Source of the DNA: Enterococcus gilvus ATCC BAA-350 | GTDB lineage: Bacteria > Bacillota > Bacilli > Lactobacillales > Enterococcaceae | DNA length: 64,000 nt | Assembly: GCF_000407545.1 (NCBI RefSeq) | Contig: NZ_ASWH01000001.1 | Span: 2,371,501 to 2,435,500 of the forward strand | Reading direction: 5' to 3' | Part shown: piece by piece, positions 49,922 to 58,378 of the stretch | Layout: every line of letters begins with the position of its first letter | Position numbering within the stretch: the first letter of the stretch is position 1 | The notes under the pieces: model-generated | What the model saw: only the letters and a program-made list of their open reading frames with translations | Told to the model about the DNA's origin: nothing | The model's database searches: none | Position numbers and translations under genes: made by a program

Positions 49922-50761
49922 ATGGGCAGACCTCCAATCAGTAGTTTTGAAAAACAGCTTAGAAATGAGATATCAAATAATTTGAAGAGCATTACGAGGG
50001 GCATGACTCAAGCGCAGATTTCAGAACTCACAGGAATACCTACTTCTACTCTCTCAGGATATTTTGCAAGAAGATCAACGATCAAAGAAGAAAACTTAAC
50101 TAAGATCGCAAAAGCCTTTAATGTAGACAAAGCTGACATTGATCCTAGACATTCCAGAAACTATGATTTCATTGATCTGAAAAAAGAAATTGTTGAAGAG
50201 TTAAACGAGGCTAAAAAAGGTATTACAGGTGATGATTTCATGAGGTTAGCGGATAAAGCTAATTCTATGGGCATAGGTCTATCTTCAATGACTACGGATA
50301 GAGGAAATTCAATTACAGCTTTGTATCACGATGCGCATGATTACAATTATTTTGATGCAAATATTTCTGCTGGCGCTCCTTCTACTGTTGAAGCATTTGA
50401 AGAAGATCATATTGAACAAATTGCCATCCCTGACATGCTCATGGGGAAATATGCAGGATGTTCAGATATATTTTTCACAACTATAAATGGGGAGTCTATG
50501 AACAATGTGATCCCGAATAGATCAATGGTCGCTGTAAAAAAGATGGATTCTGTTTACGATTTGGAAAATAATGACATCGTAGTTTTTAGTAACGATAATG
50601 AATTTTCTATCAAACGATTCATCAATGACAAGGCGAATGAAAGAATCATTTTCAGACCAGACACAAATGACATTTCATTCACTGATGTTGTGGTTAGTTA
50701 CTCAGAGGCCGAAAATTTAGTGGTTTACGGAAAAGTGATTGTTTATGTGGTTCAGGTTTAA
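49922..50761 (+). CDS. CI-like repressor with LexA/S24 autocleavage domain
   Basis: A 279-residue repressor. The HTH lies at about 12-68 (MTQAQISELTGIPTSTLSGY). The C-terminal S24 domain has a cleavage site Ala150-Gly151 (NISAGAPS), nucleophile Ser192 (NGESMNN) and general base Lys231 (FSIKRF). DNA damage should trigger RecA-stimulated self-cleavage and induction. All catalytic residues are present, so the switch looks functional. AAAGGAG precedes the ATG. Confidence 0.92.
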   Translation: MGRPPISSFEKQLRNEISNNLKSITRGMTQAQISELTGIPTSTLSGYFARRSTIKEENLTKIAKAFNVDKADIDPRHSRNYDFIDLKKEIVEELNEAKKGITGDDFMRLADKANSMGIGLSSMTTDRGNSITALYHDAHDYNYFDANISAGAPSTVEAFEEDHIEQIAIPDMLMGKYAGCSDIFFTTINGESMNNVIPNRSMVAVKKMDSVYDLENNDIVVFSNDNEFSIKRFINDKANERIIFRPDTNDISFTDVVVSYSEAENLVVYGKVIVYVVQV

Positions 50762-50876
50762 TAGACAAAAAAATACGATTCCTACCCCACCAAGAGTCAG
50801 AATCGTACTGAGATAAAACCTAAACAATAGGTTCTTTCGCATGCCTATTGTATCAAAATGAAAGGATTGATTCAAT

Positions 50877-52085
50877 GTGGCAAATTTTGTAAAACGAGGG
50901 AAATCATGGCAATATGAAATTTCTTATAAGAAAAAAGATGGTAAATATGCAAAACTGCGCAAAAGCGGATTTCGTACAAAAGCCGATGCCAAAGCAGAAG
51001 CTGCTGAAATGGAGTTAGAGTTGCATAAGGGATACAACCCAGATATGAAGAATATGCTAGTTTCGGATTACTTCGCAACCTGGATGAAGAACTATAAAAA
51101 AGATGAAGTCTCGGAAAGGACTTATGGATGTTACAGAGATACCTTAAACAATATAAAAAAGTACCTACCAACGACTTCACTCAGTGATTTAACAAAAAAA
51201 GACTATCAAGAAATGCTAAACGAATTTGCTGAAACTCATGCCAAAGCTACCACAAAAAGATTCCATACTCATTTTAGAGCTATGATGCTCGATGCTTTAG
51301 ATAATAAAATTGTACTTAATGATGTAACCCGAAAACCTGTAATTAAGGGGAAAGTAGAGACGAAGAAAGCCAGCGAAAAGTTTTTGGAACTGGTTGAGCT
51401 GAAAAGATTGATTCGTGACTTTGAAGGAAGATTAGATCCAAGGTACACCTCTCCTTATCTAATTATTTTGGGAAGTGCAACTGGAGCTAGATTTTCAGAA
51501 CTAGAAGGTTTGACTTGGGATGATATTGATCTCGATAATCAACTAATTGACATAAATAAAACATGGATACTTAATCAAGGTTTCGCGCCGACAAAGAATC
51601 TGTCGTCAAATAGGATTATTGACATTGATAATCACACTAATGATTTACTGAAAAATTATAAGAAGGAACAGAAAGAATTGTTCGAAGAGTTAAAAATCGA
51701 TAATGAGAGCAACTTGGTTTTTTTCAATTACCGGGATGGAGTCATTTCTTCCAATGCAGTTAATAAAGAATTGAAAAAAGTACAGGGTCAATTGGATATC
51801 AAGCAACCTATTACTTTTCACGGTCTGCGCCATACCCATGCTTCGATTTTACTCACACAAGAAATAGATCTAATATCCATTGCTGAACGGTTAGGTCACA
51901 AAGATACATCGGTTACTCAAGAAGTTTACTCGCATATTTTGGATGAATTAAAAAGGAAAAATCGTCCAAAAATAGCACGAGCGATTGATAACATTTACCA
52001 TTTTGAATCATACAAAAATTGTGATATTGGAAAAAATGTTGAGACAAATTTTGTGCCAAAACTTTTAAAAGCTGATACTGTATGA
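50877..52085 (+). CDS. int: Phage tyrosine integrase
   Basis: A 402-residue site-specific recombinase. An AP2-type arm-binding domain (about 1-50) is followed by the core-binding SAM-like domain (about 60-160) and catalytic domain. Catalytic residues are Arg205 (TGARFSEL), Lys240, His315 and Arg318 (HGLRHTH), His341 (LGHKD) and Tyr351 (EVYSHI). GTG start with AAGGA ten bases upstream. It lies 68 bases from attR and catalyses integration into tRNA-Arg. Confidence 0.95.
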   Translation: MANFVKRGKSWQYEISYKKKDGKYAKLRKSGFRTKADAKAEAAEMELELHKGYNPDMKNMLVSDYFATWMKNYKKDEVSERTYGCYRDTLNNIKKYLPTTSLSDLTKKDYQEMLNEFAETHAKATTKRFHTHFRAMMLDALDNKIVLNDVTRKPVIKGKVETKKASEKFLELVELKRLIRDFEGRLDPRYTSPYLIILGSATGARFSELEGLTWDDIDLDNQLIDINKTWILNQGFAPTKNLSSNRIIDIDNHTNDLLKNYKKEQKELFEELKIDNESNLVFFNYRDGVISSNAVNKELKKVQGQLDIKQPITFHGLRHTHASILLTQEIDLISIAERLGHKDTSVTQEVYSHILDELKRKNRPKIARAIDNIYHFESYKNCDIGKNVETNFVPKLLKADTV

Positions 52086-52153
52086 TTTTAATGAATCCTG
52101 ATTTAATCACGCTTTTTCTATCTGATTCCACCTATTATTACAGTGAATAATTT

Positions 52154-52166
52154 CTCCTGTGATGTA
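52154..52166 (+). other. attR: attR core of the prophage
   Basis: CTCCTGTGATGTA, identical to the 3' end of tRNA-Arg at 12306-12318. The upstream bases do not resemble the rest of the tRNA, so this is the phage-derived half. Confidence 0.88.
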
Positions 52167-52174
52167 CATTCAGC

Positions 52175-52218
52175 AAAAAATCTGTTCGTTGACCTAAAAA
52201 TCAACGAACAGATTTTTT
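52175..52218 (+). terminator. Original chromosomal terminator of tRNA-Arg, displaced by integration
   Basis: An 18-bp stem AAAAAATCTGTTCGTTGA / TCAACGAACAGATTTTTT begins eight bases after attR. In the unintegrated chromosome it would follow the tRNA directly. Confidence 0.8.
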
Positions 52219-52338
52219 TATTTCTCTGAAGCAGACAGTTCTTTCACATCCAAAGTGTTCCACCGGTCTCACAGGTAACACAAGGGATCAACCAACGCTT
52301 TTCTCTGACTTGACTATAAAACTGGCGATCCCTCCTTC

Positions 52339-52929
52339 TTAGACGGAGAAGCCCATCCGTTCCTTCACCTTCAACATATTTTCTCTGCTAGTCATTTTTT
52401 CTAATAATAAGAAGGCGACATCCAATGACGTTTCTGGTGAAGAGGAGGTGATGATGTTCCGATCTTTGACGATCCTCTCTTCTCTTTTGACTTTCACGCC
52501 CATTTCTTCCATCTGGTCTTGCCGCGGATTATTTTTGAAGCGATACGTCGTGCCGAAACGATCCTTTAGCACACCGCTTTTTGCGACAGCTAGGGAGGCC
52601 ACGCAAATCGAAGCAATGGGTTTGTTTTTCTGATCAAACCAGCGAATAACTGATAGAAATTCTTCATTGAACGCATCCTTATAGAAGCCGGCTTCTTCAA
52701 AACCGCCGGGTATCGCCAACGCATCAAACTCTTCCAACTGAATCTCCTTCAGTTGTTTCATGGGGATACATGAGTAGCCCCACGTACACGCTAAGGTTGG
52801 ATGCATCCCCACCGAAACAAGCGAAGTTGTTCGATCGCCCTCAAATAAATTCCACCCAAAAACATCTGTAAATACACTGGCCTCATAGGATTCGAAGCCG
52901 TCGGCCAAAAGCAATAAAATTTTCTTCAT
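52339..52929 (-). CDS. DJ-1/PfpI family protein
   Basis: A 196-residue protein of the DJ-1/PfpI superfamily. The nucleophile-elbow Cys109 is in ASICVASLA and the conserved Glu is in GFESYEA near residue 16. Family members act as glyoxalases, deglycases or stress chaperones; which applies here is unknown. The ATG at 52929 has GGGGGA upstream. It is divergent from an Lrp/AsnC gene 141 bases away, which may regulate it. Confidence 0.83.
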   Translation of the reverse strand: MKKILLLLADGFESYEASVFTDVFGWNLFEGDRTTSLVSVGMHPTLACTWGYSCIPMKQLKEIQLEEFDALAIPGGFEEAGFYKDAFNEEFLSVIRWFDQKNKPIASICVASLAVAKSGVLKDRFGTTYRFKNNPRQDQMEEMGVKVKREERIVKDRNIITSSSPETSLDVAFLLLEKMTSRENMLKVKERMGFSV

Positions 52930-53070
52930 AAGTGATCCCCCTTTTGTTCTACTTATGATAATGTAGAATTCCAAGATATTACAGTTGATTTATAATGTGT
53001 TTTTGCAAAAGATCTTTATTATTTAAGGTAAATAAACTAAAATAGCTAAAAAAAGAAAGGCGTGCATTCA

Positions 53071-53511
53071 ATGGATGAAACGGATAAAAGAATTCTCGCA
53101 TTGTTACAAAAAAATGCCCGAATGTCCTATAGTGAGATTGCCCAAAAAGTTGCTTTGAGCGCCCCTGCCGTAAAGGAACACATCACAAAATTAGAGGACA
53201 AAGGAATCATCGAAAAATATACCATCAACATTAATTATAAAAAAATCGAAAAGAGCCTTACCGCTTTTATTTTGTTTGAAACGGTCAATTGTCAAGCTTT
53301 CCGTGAATTTTGTACGGACCATCCCCTCGTGCTGGAAAATTATCGGCTCGCGGGCACCTTCAGTTATTTAGCCAAAGTCGTCGCCGCGGACATGGAAGAG
53401 CTGGAACAATTCATTGACGAGACGATGGCATTTGGCCGTCCTTCTACACATCTCGTTTTTTCTTCATCAACAAATGATTTCAATGACATCAAAAAAACGC
53501 TAGAGACCTAG
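53071..53511 (+). CDS. Lrp/AsnC family transcriptional regulator
   Basis: A 146-residue regulator with N-terminal HTH (DETDKRILALLQKNARMSYS, AQKVALSAPAVKEHITKLED) and C-terminal RAM/ligand domain (about 65-140). Such proteins respond to amino acids. ATG at 53071; an earlier GTG overlaps the Shine-Dalgarno AAAGG. Its most likely target is the divergent DJ-1/PfpI gene and itself. Confidence 0.85.
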   Translation: MDETDKRILALLQKNARMSYSEIAQKVALSAPAVKEHITKLEDKGIIEKYTININYKKIEKSLTAFILFETVNCQAFREFCTDHPLVLENYRLAGTFSYLAKVVAADMEELEQFIDETMAFGRPSTHLVFSSSTNDFNDIKKTLET

Positions 53512-53526
53512 TCTCCAGCGTTTTTC
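53492..53526. terminator. Bidirectional terminator between lrp and the membrane-protein gene
   Basis: Stem AACGCTAGAGAC / GTCTCCAGCGTT with one mismatch; A-run on the left and T-run on the right, overlapping the lrp stop. Confidence 0.75.
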
Positions 53527-53538
53527 TTTTGTTCTCTT

Positions 53539-53805
53539 TTATTCTTTTACTGCTTTTGGTGCCACAAGCAATGCGCACATAGCGATGCCCAATACGATGA
53601 ATAGGACTGCACCGATCACGTTGCCTTTTGTCAACATTGCAAAGGCGATCGTTCCGAAAAGACTAGCAACAGTCAAGACGATGCCTGATTTTTGGATCCC
53701 TGTCAATTTGGCGAATGAATTTCTAAAACCAATCGTCAATAATAAAGAGCCTGCAAATGAAGCGATACCAAAAATAATGTGCCCAATCAAGATAAGATTT
53801 TCCAT
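53539..53805 (-). CDS. Small membrane protein, three predicted helices
   Basis: An 88-residue hydrophobic protein (ENLILIGHIIFGIASFAGSL, GIVLTVASLFGTIAFAML, GAVLFIVLGIAMCALLV). GGAGG lies seven bases before the ATG at 53805. Function unknown. Confidence 0.65.
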   Translation of the reverse strand: MENLILIGHIIFGIASFAGSLLLTIGFRNSFAKLTGIQKSGIVLTVASLFGTIAFAMLTKGNVIGAVLFIVLGIAMCALLVAPKAVKE

Positions 53806-53892
53806 GTTTCCACCTCCCCCGTCCACTATACTAGAAAGACAAAAAGAAGACGAAAGTTGTGCTTACGTTTTTCGTCTTAACGAACCTTCGAC

Positions 53893-54846
53893 TTACGGTT
53901 TTAACAGGACCTTTCCGATGCTTTTGCCTGTCTCGAGAAATTCATGGGCTTGTTTTCCCTCTGATAATGGAAAAATAGTCGGTTCGCTGATGGCGATCTT
54001 TTTTTCAATGAAATAGTTGAACAATCGTTGGCTGCGCATTTTCCGTTCTTCGTAACTTGTTAGGTAATCCCACAGATCTCCCGTTAACAAGCTTTTAGAT
54101 TCCGACATTAATTCGACGGGGTCGATGTTTACCGGGTCGCCTCCTGCCATACCGAAAAAGACGACTTTTCCTCGATGCTGGATCAAATCGAAACTCTGTT
54201 GGATCGTGGAGCCGACACCGTCATAGGCAGTAGCGAAGGCGCCGATCACGGACTCGATCCAAGAATTTTCCCGGCTCGGAAAGACGTGCTTGACGCCATG
54301 AGACAAAGCCAACGCTTGCTTTTCAGTCGAGGAAGCAGAGCCGTACACCTCGACACCGTCCGCGACTAGCATTTGCGAAAGAATCTGACCGACTCCGCCG
54401 CTGATCCCAGTGATAAACACTTTTTCGCCAGGCGCATTTTTCCCCAGATCATGTGCCAAAAAATCAGCCGTCATTCCTTGCAGACCGATGCTTGCGGCTA
54501 ATTTGCTGTCGACGCCTTTTGGCAATTGAATCACTTGTTCGCTGGGAACAGCGACATACTCGGCGTTCGCAAAAGGAACATCGACAAACAATACGGTCTC
54601 TCCGACTTTTTGACTGGTCACCTTGGCGCCGATCTCCACGACTACGCCTGCCCCTTCATACCCATTGATGTAGGGTTCGTGCTTTTCAATGTGGTATTCC
54701 CCGCGGCGACGGTAAATATCAGCAAAGTTCAACCCGATATACTCTACTTTTACCAATACTTCCTCTTCCTTCAGAATAGGCGCAGGGAGTTCGCCATATT
54801 GCAGAACTTCGCTGCCACCAAAGGTTTCAAAATACAGTGCCTTCAT
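53893..54846 (-). CDS. Zinc-independent quinone oxidoreductase-type dehydrogenase
   Basis: A 317-residue MDR-superfamily reductase (QOR type). The N-terminal GroES-like domain starts KALYFETFGGSEVLQYG; the nucleotide motif is ITGISGGVGQILSQM (about 145-160). The catalytic-zinc ligands of alcohol dehydrogenases are absent. It probably reduces quinones or enones with NADPH. ATG at 54846 with AAGGAG nine bases upstream. Single gene. Confidence 0.85.
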   Translation of the reverse strand: MKALYFETFGGSEVLQYGELPAPILKEEEVLVKVEYIGLNFADIYRRRGEYHIEKHEPYINGYEGAGVVVEIGAKVTSQKVGETVLFVDVPFANAEYVAVPSEQVIQLPKGVDSKLAASIGLQGMTADFLAHDLGKNAPGEKVFITGISGGVGQILSQMLVADGVEVYGSASSTEKQALALSHGVKHVFPSRENSWIESVIGAFATAYDGVGSTIQQSFDLIQHRGKVVFFGMAGGDPVNIDPVELMSESKSLLTGDLWDYLTSYEERKMRSQRLFNYFIEKKIAISEPTIFPLSEGKQAHEFLETGKSIGKVLLKP

Positions 54847-54976
54847 GGTCAACAACTCCTTCGATCATTTTTTCAAATATACTATGACGCGCGTTTTTCA
54901 GCAAAGAATCCGATTGCATTTCACTAGGCCCTCTGATAAATTTGAAGGATCACAAGAATAGAAGGGAGTTAAAAAA

Positions 54977-55345
54977 ATGAAGCTAGTCACATTGCCGCAA
55001 GCGTTGTCCGTGTATCAAGTCGCTGACTTAAAAACCATCGACGTCACACAACAGCCGCTCTTCATAGGCGTCACAGACGAAGAAATCTCACTCGTTTCTG
55101 CCACCGACCGCGTTCCTGCTGATACGCTCAATCGGGAGGATGATTGGCGAGGTCTCAAGATCGAAGGCGTTTTAGATTTTAGCCTGGTAGGAATCTTGGC
55201 AAAAATCGCTTCTTTGCTGGCCGACGCTCAAATCAGCATTTTCGCGATCTCTACGTACAATACGGATTATATTTTAATCAAATCTGATCGTTACGACGAT
55301 GCCGTTGCCGTTTTACAAGAAGGCGGCTATACGGTCGTGAAGTAA
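54977..55345 (+). CDS. ACT-domain protein
   Basis: A 122-residue protein with an N-terminal strand-rich segment and a C-terminal ACT domain (about 60-122; GVLDFSLVGILAKIASLLAD, ISIFAISTYNTDYILIK), of the type that binds amino acids, resembling the aspartate-kinase-like ACT_7 family. A regulatory role is likely; the ligand is unknown. Followed by a terminator. Confidence 0.78.
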   Translation: MKLVTLPQALSVYQVADLKTIDVTQQPLFIGVTDEEISLVSATDRVPADTLNREDDWRGLKIEGVLDFSLVGILAKIASLLADAQISIFAISTYNTDYILIKSDRYDDAVAVLQEGGYTVVK

Positions 55346-55348
55346 AAG

Positions 55349-55372
55349 GAGCAGCTCTCTGCTCTTTTTTTT
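55349..55372 (+). terminator. Terminator after the ACT-domain gene
   Basis: GAGCAG-CTCT-CTGCTC hairpin followed by eight T. Confidence 0.85.
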
Positions 55373-55572
55373 GTGGAATTATCATTTTTTTCCTTTTCTG
55401 GTCCTTCAGCCGAACAAAAATAGGACTTTGGTTGGACGTAACGGAGACCTTTTTCTTTTATTATGAGAGTGTAGTAATAAATCGAAAAGAAAAACGACGA
55501 GCACCGACGAGCAACTTTGGGGGAGATTCGTTGATTGGACTATGTGCCGCAACAATTCGAGGAGGAACGAAT

Positions 55573-55857
55573 ATGAAAAAAAATGGGTTGGATATCACCG
55601 TGTTGATTTTAGGGATCGCTTGTATCGGGTTGCTTACAGTCAATCGTTCAATTTTTCGTCCTGTATGGAAAACAAGTTTTCGTACAGAGTTAAAAGAAGT
55701 GAGAAGAGAAGTCAACAGTGACTTGAAAGACAGCAAAGACGAAATGAAAGAGGCTTCCAAAGAAGTCAAAGAAGAATTAAAGGCGAGTCGGAAAGAAATA
55801 CAGGAAGAAATGAAAGATTCTAGAAATGAACTCAAGGAATCCTTGCTCTCTTATTAA
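55573..55857 (+). CDS. Membrane-anchored coiled-coil protein
   Basis: A 94-residue protein: one N-terminal membrane helix (about 7-25), a basic junction (RSIFRPVWKTSFR), then a continuous charged helix (about 37-90) with repeats such as LKDSKDEMKEASKEVKEE. The ATG at 55573 has GGAGG upstream. It resembles small YtxH-like proteins in layout but I cannot assign it. The pattern gives an artificial long frame on the opposite strand. Confidence 0.65.
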   Translation: MKKNGLDITVLILGIACIGLLTVNRSIFRPVWKTSFRTELKEVRREVNSDLKDSKDEMKEASKEVKEELKASRKEIQEEMKDSRNELKESLLSY

Positions 55858-55861
55858 AAAA

Positions 55862-55946
55862 GAAAAAGACCTCCATGAATCGTGAGGATCTCAAGCGCTA
55901 GAACATGCTGACGCTTGAGGGACCCACGATTGGGAGGTCTTTTTTA
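55862..55946. terminator. Long bidirectional hairpin terminator
   Basis: An 85-base interrupted palindrome: outer arms AAAGACCTCC/GGAGGTCTTT, middle ATCGTG/CACGAT, inner CTCAAGCG/CGCTTGAG. A-run left, T-run right. It separates two convergent genes and is much longer than a usual terminator. Confidence 0.75.
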
Positions 55947-56450
55947 TTCGACTTGCTGGCGCAGCTTCTGCCTTCTCTCCGTTTGGAAGAAAATGGTCGA
56001 GAGTGTCATTAAAATGGCTCCGACAAACAGGCAGCACTTTAGGATGTTCATAATTTTCGCATCTGCTAAAAAGCCTATGTAGGGTAGATAAAAGTGCGGT
56101 CGGCCGATCAGGTTCCGCTCATGGACCATCCCCATCTCTGCTTTGACAGCACTGTCCCCTTTGACAAAATAGCCGTCGATTTTGTGATCCACCGCTAAGA
56201 CACGCCGTGTTTTGATCGACTTCCCTTGATTTTCATAATACGTGATCGTATCCCCTACATGAATCGGGTCCATCACGTCTTTGACAAAAACCAATCCGCC
56301 TTTGTGGTATTCTGGCACCATTTTGTCATCAGAGACGACATAGGGTGTCACATTCAGCAATTTTGGAATAACAATTGTTAGGACAGCCAGGACAAACAGA
56401 AGAAAAATCAAAACAGCATATACAACTGTTATTTTTTTATTTTTAAGCAC
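55944..56450 (-). CDS. SipW-like signal peptidase I homologue lacking the catalytic residues
   Basis: A 168-residue protein with N-terminal (about 9-29) and C-terminal membrane helices and the S26B signal-peptidase core between them. The site that should read S-G-S-M-E-P is SDDKMVPEY, so the nucleophilic Ser is replaced by Lys43. The expected T-H-R is TRRVLAVD, so the catalytic His is Arg82. The following KGDS box remains. GTG 56450 has GGAGG upstream. It may be a pseudo-enzyme with a structural or regulatory role. Confidence 0.7.
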   Translation of the reverse strand: MLKNKKITVVYAVLIFLLFVLAVLTIVIPKLLNVTPYVVSDDKMVPEYHKGGLVFVKDVMDPIHVGDTITYYENQGKSIKTRRVLAVDHKIDGYFVKGDSAVKAEMGMVHERNLIGRPHFYLPYIGFLADAKIMNILKCCLFVGAILMTLSTIFFQTERRQKLRQQVE

Positions 56451-56621
56451 GTGTTTCACGCCTCCTTTAGAAAGAAAATACCTTAGTATCATCATAGCAC
56501 ATTCATCAAAAAAAGCTATTTTTTATAGGACTATTGAAGAAAATTCTGACTATTTTTTGACTAATTCTGCCAATATGTTACTATTATTGTAGCTAAATAC
56601 GCTAAATATTTTCTTTTTTCA

Positions 56622-58325
56622 ATGAAAGGGTGTTCTACCATTATCTTCCGGGCTGGGAAGGATCGAGACTTTCGATCCCTTAAAAAAACAAATTTACTTT
56701 TAATAATATTTGTTATTTTAACGACGTTTTCACTTATTACTTTTAAAATTACAAGTGAAATTAAAAAAACAAATGTTACCACATTGAATGAACGATGGAC
56801 CTTTATCGTCAAGGACCATTCGGATCACTACATCTTCGGCAAGACGGAACAGCGCTTAAAAAATGTACACCCGAACAATCCCCTCGTTATGCAGCAGCAT
56901 TTAGAGACAAAGCTGAAGGACCCGCAGTTAGTCGTCCGTACAAACCATCAGTGGCTCTCTGTTTTCGTAGGGGAAACGCTGATTTACAAATACAGCGCCA
57001 CGGATGCCCAGACAGAGCCGGGGCTCTTGCAGACGACGATCCGTCTGCCTCATGATTATTACCAGCAGAAATTACGAATCGTCACGAAAACACCTTATGA
57101 ATATTACGCCGGCATTCCCGCGCAAGTATTCATTGGAGAAGCCGCGAAGGTCAATCGTTTCTTCATTCTTCGTTCTCTGCCGCAGTTTTTACTGCTGATC
57201 GTCTGCTCGTTGTTGATTGCCTTATTGGTGGCCTTATTCCTTTCAAAACCGAAGGAATCAAAAAAAGCCAGCATCGGCTCCCTGCTGCTGATCGGCTTTA
57301 CTTTGCTGGTGGGGATGCAATCCCTCGTGTTGAATGTTCCCGCGAGTACATTATTAGGACCAAGGGTGTCCTCGATTCTTTACAATCTGACGTCGATCCT
57401 TATTCCGGTCTTTCTAACGAACTACTATTTGCTGAGAACGAAAAAGTACCATCACTATTATCTCTACGGCGTGGGATCACAGGTCTTTTTATTAGTGTTT
57501 GGTCTATGTTGTCTCGCGATGGGTAAGCTATCTTTGCCGATCGCCGTACAGATTTTTAGCGGCTTCAACGTCTTTATGACCTTGTATACGTCGGCGATCG
57601 CCTTGGCAGAATCTGCCGATCATAATCGCTTCTACACGATTTGTTCGCCGGGTATCATTATGGCGGCCTTCATCCATTGTTTCTTTTACATTCAGCTCTT
57701 TGCAGGTGCCGCGAATTTAACGACGGATTGGCCGTTGATCTTGTTCAGCGGATTGATGCTGCTGATCGCCGGGTATCAAGTCGAGGAAGACCTCGCCTTC
57801 ATCAAACAGCAGCGTCTTTTGCAACAAGAATCCCTGCAGCAGCAGCTAAAGGCAACAGAGAAGCAGAAAAATCTATTGGCGACCTTTAAGCTACTGGCTG
57901 AAAAGGAGGCTGAAAGCAGCGACCAGCCTGTAGGATTGAGTCCTTTGCTTCAGCAGATGCGGGACTATTACCATGGAGAATTTCAGCGACAGGCGAAATT
58001 CTTTTCTTGCCAATTGACAGTCGATCGAGAAGCCGCTCTGCTGGAGGACGACGACTTGTTCCTATTTATCCAATTGTTCGAGAAATTCCTGAAGGAAACG
58101 AGCTTTGGCACGATCGACATCGTCATTCGGCAAGAACACACGCAATTGATCATCGAAAGCAACACCAGCGCCTTTACGCGTCATTCGTTTGACGAATCCG
58201 TAGAGACAGCCTCTACGAATGATTCTCATCATGAACTGGAGCAAGCCGTTCTGCGTTCCAACGGTGAGTGGCATTGGCAGAGCAATGAGAAGCGTCAATA
58301 TTTCAAAATCATTTTAGCTTTATAA
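56622..58325 (+). CDS. Multi-pass receptor-like membrane protein (7TM-DISM-like)
   Basis: A 567-residue protein: N-terminal membrane helix (about 23-43), an extracellular sensor domain of about 140 residues, then seven or so membrane helices (about 180-390), a coiled coil (about 393-425; QQRLLQQESLQQQLKATEKQ) and a cytoplasmic C-terminus. The C-terminal region resembles the linker of a sensor kinase but has no H-box or ATP-binding N/G boxes. The start is unclear: the ATG at 56622 lacks a Shine-Dalgarno, while GAAAGGG lies inside the first codons, nine bases before an ATT codon. Confidence 0.65.
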   Translation: MKGCSTIIFRAGKDRDFRSLKKTNLLLIIFVILTTFSLITFKITSEIKKTNVTTLNERWTFIVKDHSDHYIFGKTEQRLKNVHPNNPLVMQQHLETKLKDPQLVVRTNHQWLSVFVGETLIYKYSATDAQTEPGLLQTTIRLPHDYYQQKLRIVTKTPYEYYAGIPAQVFIGEAAKVNRFFILRSLPQFLLLIVCSLLIALLVALFLSKPKESKKASIGSLLLIGFTLLVGMQSLVLNVPASTLLGPRVSSILYNLTSILIPVFLTNYYLLRTKKYHHYYLYGVGSQVFLLVFGLCCLAMGKLSLPIAVQIFSGFNVFMTLYTSAIALAESADHNRFYTICSPGIIMAAFIHCFFYIQLFAGAANLTTDWPLILFSGLMLLIAGYQVEEDLAFIKQQRLLQQESLQQQLKATEKQKNLLATFKLLAEKEAESSDQPVGLSPLLQQMRDYYHGEFQRQAKFFSCQLTVDREAALLEDDDLFLFIQLFEKFLKETSFGTIDIVIRQEHTQLIIESNTSAFTRHSFDESVETASTNDSHHELEQAVLRSNGEWHWQSNEKRQYFKIILAL

Positions 58326-58327
58326 TT

Positions 58328-58378
58328 AAAAAGACTCAGAAACGCCTTCATTGAATCGAAGGCATTTCTGAGTCTTTT
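58328..58378. terminator. Bidirectional terminator between the receptor-like gene and kdgK
   Basis: Stem AAAGACTCAGAAAcGCCTTC and its complement with one mismatch, A-run left and T-run right. Confidence 0.85.

Larger units (their letters stand above)
12306..52166. mobile_element. Complete siphovirus-type prophage, 39.9 kb, integrated in tRNA-Arg
   Basis: Bounded by a 13-bp direct repeat. It contains integrase, CI/Cro switch, replication and recombination genes, ArpU, both terminase subunits, portal, capsid, scaffold, connectors, tail genes with a frameshifted chaperone and tape measure, baseplate, holin and endolysin. No essential structural gene looks broken, so it may be inducible. Gene density is high and base composition is more AT-rich than the flanks. 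Cargo genes on the plus strand interrupt the mainly leftward gene order. Confidence 0.93.

Noticed and set aside
50766..50870. Hairpins between cI and int as a strong terminator
   Set aside because: TACGATTC/GAATCGTA and CAATAGG/CCTATTG repeats exist, but loops are long and no U-run follows, so a terminator is not convincing.
12306..52166. CRISPR array or restriction-modification system in the accessory region
   Set aside because: No regularly spaced repeats with variable spacers and no methyltransferase or restriction motifs were seen in the prophage.
52100..52170. A second tRNA copy at attR
   Set aside because: Only the 13-base core matches the tRNA; the upstream sequence cannot form the rest of a cloverleaf.
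55461..55835. 124-codon open frame on the minus strand opposite the coiled-coil protein
   Set aside because: It is the complement of a Lys/Glu/Ser heptad pattern, which creates long open antisense frames rich in Leu, Ser and Phe. It has no ribosome-binding site, while the plus-strand gene has a strong one.
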